Positions 33,169-34,542 of a stretch of 34,542 nucleotides of DNA are shown piece by piece. Origin of the DNA: Streptococcus gallolyticus (GTDB lineage: Bacteria; Bacillota; Bacilli; Lactobacillales; Streptococcaceae); NCBI RefSeq assembly GCF_003337175.1, contig NZ_NETH01000020.1:1-34542 (forward strand), read 5' to 3'. The notes under the pieces are model-generated. The model had not been told where the DNA came from. It did not search any database and saw only the letters and a list, made by a program, of their open reading frames with translations. The position numbers and the translations under genes are program-made. Numbering within the stretch: the first letter of the stretch is position 1; each line of letters starts with the position of its first letter.

Positions 33169-33622
33169 TTATAAAATTCTTATAAATATTAGTTTAAAGA
33201 AAACAAATCCCAAAAATAAACTATACAACCAAATCAGCAAAACTATCGGATACGTTAACACCACGCCCATAAAAGCATATAAGATAATCAACATAAAATT
33301 CTCTAAAAATAAGAAAAGCAAAGTTGATATAGCTGTCACCCTCAAAATAAATTGATTGCGCTCATCATAAGCTGCTATGTAAGCTGCTTTTAACCGATTC
33401 GGCTGCCTTATCAAAGTTAAATAATAGATGGCAATTACTAATCCTGCTACTCCTCCGCCTAGTAATAAACCAGCCGAAAAATCATTGGTCTTGATAAAAA
33501 TGAAATCAATAAACATAAAGCAGCAACAAATAGAAAACTTAATGATACTGTCATCATATAATGACGATATTCTTCCAATGTCTTTTTCCGAGTTAGACTT
33601 ACCCAATTTGTAAAATTAAGCT
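33169..33622 (-). pseudogene. Truncated, frameshifted small membrane protein
   Basis: From the insertion sequence edge (about 33622) one frame reads NWVSLTRKKTLEEYRHYMM then SLSFLFVAALCLLISF, after which it stops. The other frame continues as KTNDFSAGLLLGGGVAGLVIAIYYLTLIRQP and RLKAAYIAAYDERNQFILRVTAIST, with further membrane helices to 33169. The switch falls at a run of five A (33496-33500). The 5' end and start codon are missing, removed by the IS30-type element; a TTG at 33606 in the second frame has no ribosome-binding site. The family is not recognised. It precedes the CPBP gene by 11 bp. Confidence 0.65.
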
Positions 33623-34542
33623 AGACAGAAAAAAGCCATCTATGTTAGGCTCAGATAAACACCACATTTGTCTGAAAGGAACTAACATAAATGACCTATA
33701 CTCATCTTACCACAACCGAGCTTGTAATGATAGAGGCTTATTACAAAGAGGGAATACCTATTAGCGATATTTGTCAATCCCTCAAAAGATCAAGACAAAC
33801 GATTTATAAGGTCATTGCTTACCTCAAGACTGGTCACACGGCCTATGATTACTACAAGAACTACAAGGCCAACAAGAAACGTTGTGGTCGTCGTAAGACT
33901 CAACTCACTCAAAGTGAACAAGATTTTATTCAAAGACATTTAGAACTTAATTGGAGTTTGGATGTTGTCAAAGGAACTTATCCCGATAAAATCCCTTGCT
34001 CTATGAGAACTCTTTATCGCCTAGCTGACCGTGGCATCTTCAAGAAAGAGGATTTACCATGGAAGGGAAAACGTAAACCCAATGGTAAGGCCGAAAAACG
34101 TGGCAAACAAGCTTTTCGGAGGGATATCCGCGAGCGTGCGGAAATTTATCCGGAATTTGAAAGAGAGTTTGGACATCTTGAGGGAGATACGATTGTTGGT
34201 AAACATCACAAAAGTGCTGTTATCACCTTGGTAGAGAAGCAATCTAAAGCGATTATCACCCTTCAAACCAATGGTCGAAAAGCTAGTGACATTGAACAAT
34301 CACTAGATAGATGGCTGTCACAATTCCCAAAACATCTCTTTAAATCGATTACCTTTGATTGTGGGAAAGAATTCTCTAATTGGAAGACAATATCCAACCA
34401 ACACGACATTGATATTTTCTTTGCGGATCCAGGTTGTCCTGGTCAACGTGGGTTAAATGAACATTCAAATGGTTTATTAAGACATCATGGACTTCCAAAG
34501 CAAATGGATTTCAATGGTGTTTCTCAGAAATATTTATCAGCT
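33622..34542 (+). mobile_element. IS30-family insertion sequence, right part beyond the window
   Basis: A transposase of IS30 type begins at 33691. The left boundary is placed near 33622, where AGACAGAAAAAAGCC starts and the neighbouring gene breaks off. The right inverted repeat is outside the window, so the boundary and target duplication cannot be checked. Confidence 0.75.
33691..34542 (+). CDS. IS30-family transposase, 3' end outside the window
   Basis: The frame is open for 284 codons to the window end. AAAGGA stands 10-12 nt before ATG 33691. The N-terminus MTYTHLTTTELVMIEAYYKEG and the helix-turn-helix ISDICQSLKRSRQTIYKVI are typical, and the DDE core shows HLEGDTIVG (Asp), ITFDCGKEFSNW (Asp) and GLNEHSNGLLRHHGLPK (Glu). 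GCPGQRGLNEHSNG differs slightly from the more usual PWQRGTNENTNG, and no stop is seen, so the enzyme could be active. The final 40 or so residues are not visible. Confidence 0.9.
   Translation, partial: MTYTHLTTTELVMIEAYYKEGIPISDICQSLKRSRQTIYKVIAYLKTGHTAYDYYKNYKANKKRCGRRKTQLTQSEQDFIQRHLELNWSLDVVKGTYPDKIPCSMRTLYRLADRGIFKKEDLPWKGKRKPNGKAEKRGKQAFRRDIRERAEIYPEFEREFGHLEGDTIVGKHHKSAVITLVEKQSKAIITLQTNGRKASDIEQSLDRWLSQFPKHLFKSITFDCGKEFSNWKTISNQHDIDIFFADPGCPGQRGLNEHSNGLLRHHGLPKQMDFNGVSQKYLSA

Overview
The window is low-GC Firmicutes DNA from a Streptococcus, most likely the S. bovis/S. equinus (gallolyticus-infantarius-macedonicus) group. The evidence is the gene order pbp2a-rpmG-secE-nusG, a levQRST/levDEFGX-type fructose/mannose PTS locus as known from S. 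mutans, a DUF4651-thioredoxin-ytpR cluster, an ssbB gene with a ComX (CIN) box, and a type II ComR/ComS pair whose predicted pheromone end is ITGWWGL. Most genes lie on the minus strand. Both ends are insertion sequences that run off the window: IS982-family on the left and IS30-family on the right. Each has a damaged gene beside it.

Layout. 1-945 IS982-family element; 945-1493 broken unrecognised gene; 1659-5161 nusG, secE, rpmG and pbp2a (minus); 5341-6480 a small conserved gene and an RluA-family pseudouridine synthase (plus); 6481-7150 a gene-free stretch with nested palindromes; 7151-9217 groESL with CIRCE; 9343-12531 an ABC importer whose binding protein and permease are one polypeptide, preceded by a ~400-nt leader that encodes an aromatic-rich leader peptide; 12749-20666 the lev locus (four-gene sensing system, then the mannose-family PTS and levX); 20739-23949 Cof-type phosphatase, ssbB, a dead methyltransferase, ytpR, thioredoxin, DUF4651; 24066-25963 pepA and proC (plus); 26075-30974 purine genes purD, DUF523, purE, purK, a small gene and purB (minus); 31323-32346 comS and comR; 32522-33622 a CPBP membrane protease and a truncated membrane-protein gene; 33622-34542 IS30-family element.

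How parts work together. The lev region reads as one sensing-and-uptake unit: LevQ and LevT (extracytoplasmic sugar-binding proteins) with LevS (kinase) and LevR (regulator) control levD-levX, where paired palindromes and a cre-like site sit upstream of levD. ComR, the ECom box and comS form the competence trigger, and ssbB with its CIN box is a late-competence target. The purine cluster has a PurBox at purD.

The most notable signals are regulatory RNA and leader structures: (1) an aromatic leader peptide followed by mutually exclusive stems ahead of the ABC importer; (2) about 3.5 tandem ~111-bp units between levE and levF whose stems covary from copy to copy; (3) a private consensus promoter for nusG whose short leader carries a terminator ending at the ribosome-binding site; (4) pbp2a and the pseudouridine synthase (perhaps also DUF4651) starting 6-7 nt after their -10 box, as leaderless messages do; (5) a 14-nt Shine-Dalgarno module shared by purB and proC, with a hairpin between it and the start codon. 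All are read by eye; none was tested by folding or search.
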